From the NCBI GenBank assembly GCA_946628045.1, contig CAMOVZ010000013.1, positions 1-14,091 on the forward strand: 14,091 nt of DNA. Direction: 5' to 3'. The notes under the pieces were generated by a model. It was not told where the DNA came from, made no database searches, and was given only the letters and a program-made list of their open reading frames with translations. This document shows positions 13,019 through 14,091 of this stretch, in pieces; the stretch's first letter is position 1, and each line of letters begins with the position of its first letter. A program made the position numbers and the translations under genes. The stretch comes from an uncultured Caryophanales bacterium. GTDB taxonomy: Bacteria; Bacillota_I; Bacilli_A; RF39; UBA660.

Positions 13019-13714
13019 ATGAAAAAGAGAAGTAAGAAATATACTGAAGCTGTTTCAAAAATTGAAAAAGGTAAAGTATATACAAAAGAAGAAGCTGTTA
13101 AATTAGTAAAAGAAACTTCAACTAGTTCATTTGATGGTTCAATTGAATTAGCTATGAGATTAAATCTTGATACTAAAAAAGCAGATCAACAATTAAGAGG
13201 AGCTATAGTTCTACCTAAGGGAACTGGTAAAACAAATAGAGTTTTAGTAGTTGCTAGAGGACCAAAAGCTACAGAAGCACGTGAGGCTGGAGCAGATTAT
13301 GTTGGAGATACTGATATCTTAGAAAAAATCGAAAAAGAAAATTGGTTTGAATTTGATACAATGATAGCTACTCCAGATATGATGCCATTACTTGGTAAAT
13401 TAGGTAAAGTATTAGGACCTAAAGGTTTAATGCCAAACCCTAAAACTGGTACAGTTACAATGGATATTAAGAAAGCTGTTGAAGAAGTTAAAGCTGGACG
13501 TGTAGAATATAGAACTGATACATTTGGTAATATTCATGGTGTAATTGGTAAAGCATCATTCAGTGAAGCAGATTTATTAGAAAACTTAGATGCGTTTATT
13601 GGACAAATCTTAAGAATTAAACCTGCTACAGTAAAAGGTGATTATATTAAGAATATTTCTATATCATCTACTATGGGTCCTGGAATCAAAATTGAAAATA
13701 ATTTTGACAAATAG
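13019..13714 (+). CDS. rplA: 50S ribosomal protein L1
   Basis: Forms the mobile L1 stalk at the E site and, in many bacteria, represses its own operon by binding mRNA. The 231-residue product is standard length. It shows 'LAMRLNLDTKKADQQLRGAIVLPKGTGK' near 45-70, 'AREAGADYVG' and 'MPLLGKLGKVLGPKGLMPNPKTGTV' (about 121-145, including the family signature). It also has 'VKAGRVEYRTDTFGNIHGVIGK' and ends 'KPATVKGDYIKNISISSTMGPGIKIE'. AAGGAGG (13004-13010) lies 8 nt before ATG. The last codons carry the -35 box of the rplJ promoter. Confidence 0.98.
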   Translation: MKKRSKKYTEAVSKIEKGKVYTKEEAVKLVKETSTSSFDGSIELAMRLNLDTKKADQQLRGAIVLPKGTGKTNRVLVVARGPKATEAREAGADYVGDTDILEKIEKENWFEFDTMIATPDMMPLLGKLGKVLGPKGLMPNPKTGTVTMDIKKAVEEVKAGRVEYRTDTFGNIHGVIGKASFSEADLLENLDAFIGQILRIKPATVKGDYIKNISISSTMGPGIKIENNFDK

Positions 13715-13732
13715 GATTTAATAGTATATAAT
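13704..13732 (+). promoter_or_regulatory. Consensus promoter of rplJ
   Basis: TTGACA (13704-13709), 17-bp spacer, TATAAT (13727-13732), a perfect sigma-A consensus. The -35 box overlaps the final Phe-Asp-Lys codons of rplA. Predicted start near 13739 gives a leader of about 136 nt. Confidence 0.9.
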
Positions 13733-13746
13733 AAAGACAATTTGTT

Positions 13747-13850
13747 GGTGCCATAGACAGTAGGTATAAAAATAAATCCTACCGAGGACTTAATAATAAG
13801 TAATAAAAAGTTCCTTGCGTCTATGATGTTTGGAACTTTTTTATGGCATC
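13747..13850 (+). promoter_or_regulatory. L10 leader (rplJ autoregulatory leader RNA)
   Basis: CATAGAC (13752-13758) pairs with GTCTATG (13819-13825), and GTAGG (13760-13764) with CCTAC (13778-13782). The latter is followed by CGAGGACT, resembling the conserved 'CCUACCGAGG' core and closing 'GCGUCU' of Firmicutes L10 leaders. In this family L10(L12)4 binds the leader, and termination then lowers rplJ-rplL expression. An alternative pairing TGCCATA (13749-13755) / TATGGCA (13842-13848) uses the same left strand. Confidence 0.85.
13805..13842 (+). terminator. Attenuator terminator inside the L10 leader
   Basis: Ten-bp stem AAAAAGTTCC (13805-13814) / GGAACTTTTT (13832-13841) with a 17-nt loop containing GTCTATG, the partner strand of the L10-leader closing stem, and ending in a T tract. 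The two structures therefore compete. Confidence 0.85.
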
Positions 13851-13874
13851 CCTAAAAATAAAAGGAGGTGTATT

Positions 13875-14091
13875 ATGGCAAGTAAAGCAATCTTAGAGCA
13901 AAAGCAAACTGTAATTGATGAAATTAAAGAAAGAACAAGTAATGCAAAAACTATAGTTTTATTTGATTATCGTGGATTAACTGATAGTGAAATTAAAGAT
14001 TTACGTGTTCAATTAAGAGAATCAAATGCAGATTATAAAGTATATAAAAATACTTTAATGGCTAGAGCTTTTAATGATTTAGGTATTGATC
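13875..14091 (+). CDS. rplJ: 50S ribosomal protein L10, N-terminal part
   Basis: L10 anchors the L7/L12 dimers of the ribosomal stalk and regulates its own operon through the leader upstream. The first 72 codons are present, cut by the window end. The visible sequence contains 'KTIVLFDYRGLTDSEIKDLR' and 'NADYKVYKNTLMARAF', the typical N-terminal rRNA-binding part ('DYRGL...LR..LR...A.YKV.KNTL'). AAAGGAGGTG (13861-13870) is a strong SD. rplL would be expected next, outside the window. Confidence 0.97.
   Translation, partial: MASKAILEQKQTVIDEIKERTSNAKTIVLFDYRGLTDSEIKDLRVQLRESNADYKVYKNTLMARAFNDLGID

Noticed and set aside
1..14091. TGA read as tryptophan
   Set aside because: All conserved families are full-length under the standard code with TGG for Trp, so there is no positive evidence for reassignment, only an absence of TGA stops.

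Overview
The window is a gene-dense, very AT-rich stretch with every gene on the + strand. Gene order and protein families place it in the Bacillota (Firmicutes), most likely a reduced-genome, Bacilli/Mollicutes-like gut lineage such as RF39 or an Erysipelotrichales relative; this placement is inference. The backbone follows the classical Bacillus block ftsH - dusB - lysS - clpC - cysS - mrnC - rlmB - sigH - secE - nusG - rplK - rplA - rplJ. Many genes that sit in this block in Bacillus are absent: coaX, hslO, ctsR, mcsA, mcsB, radA, disA, ispD, ispF, gltX, cysE, yacP and rpmG. Four others lie in between: mscL, an RDD membrane protein, a YfcC-like transporter and an unknown tail-anchored protein. 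The standard code fits. All 16 visible stop codons are TAA (11) or TAG (5); none is TGA.

Layout. 1-187 is the 3' end of ftsH, with a terminator folded into its last codons. 248-685 is mscL, with its own promoter and terminator. 773-3846 is a dusB-RDD-lysS operon. 3930-5492 is a monocistronic carrier carrying a histone-H1-like Lys/Ala-rich loop. 5595-7475 is a clpC-like gene whose second ATPase domain is degenerate and cut short. 7509-8900 is cysS. 8936-10613 is an mrnC-rlmB-sigH operon. 10679-11401 is a tail-anchored protein of unknown function, weakly like a dead kinase. 11494-12359 is secE-nusG. 12516-13714 is rplK-rplA, and rplJ starts at 13875 and runs off the end.

How the genes work together. 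Most of the window serves protein synthesis and quality control: tRNA modification (DusB), tRNA charging (LysS, CysS), 23S rRNA maturation and methylation (MrnC, RlmB), transcription (sigma factor, NusG), membrane insertion (SecE, FtsH) and the ribosomal stalks (L11, L1, L10). The ribosomal end holds the clearest RNA regulation. There are two hairpins that look like mimics of the L1 site of 23S rRNA, one before rplK and one before rplA. A consensus promoter then leads into an L10-type leader with an intrinsic terminator.

The regulatory DNA is unusually compact. Four terminators overlap the stop codon of the gene they end. Several -35 boxes lie inside or against the preceding terminator. Many -10 boxes end only 15-25 nt before the start codon, so those mRNAs should begin at or next to their Shine-Dalgarno sequence. 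I saw no tRNA or rRNA gene, mobile element or CRISPR array, and no gene-free stretch longer than about 165 nt.
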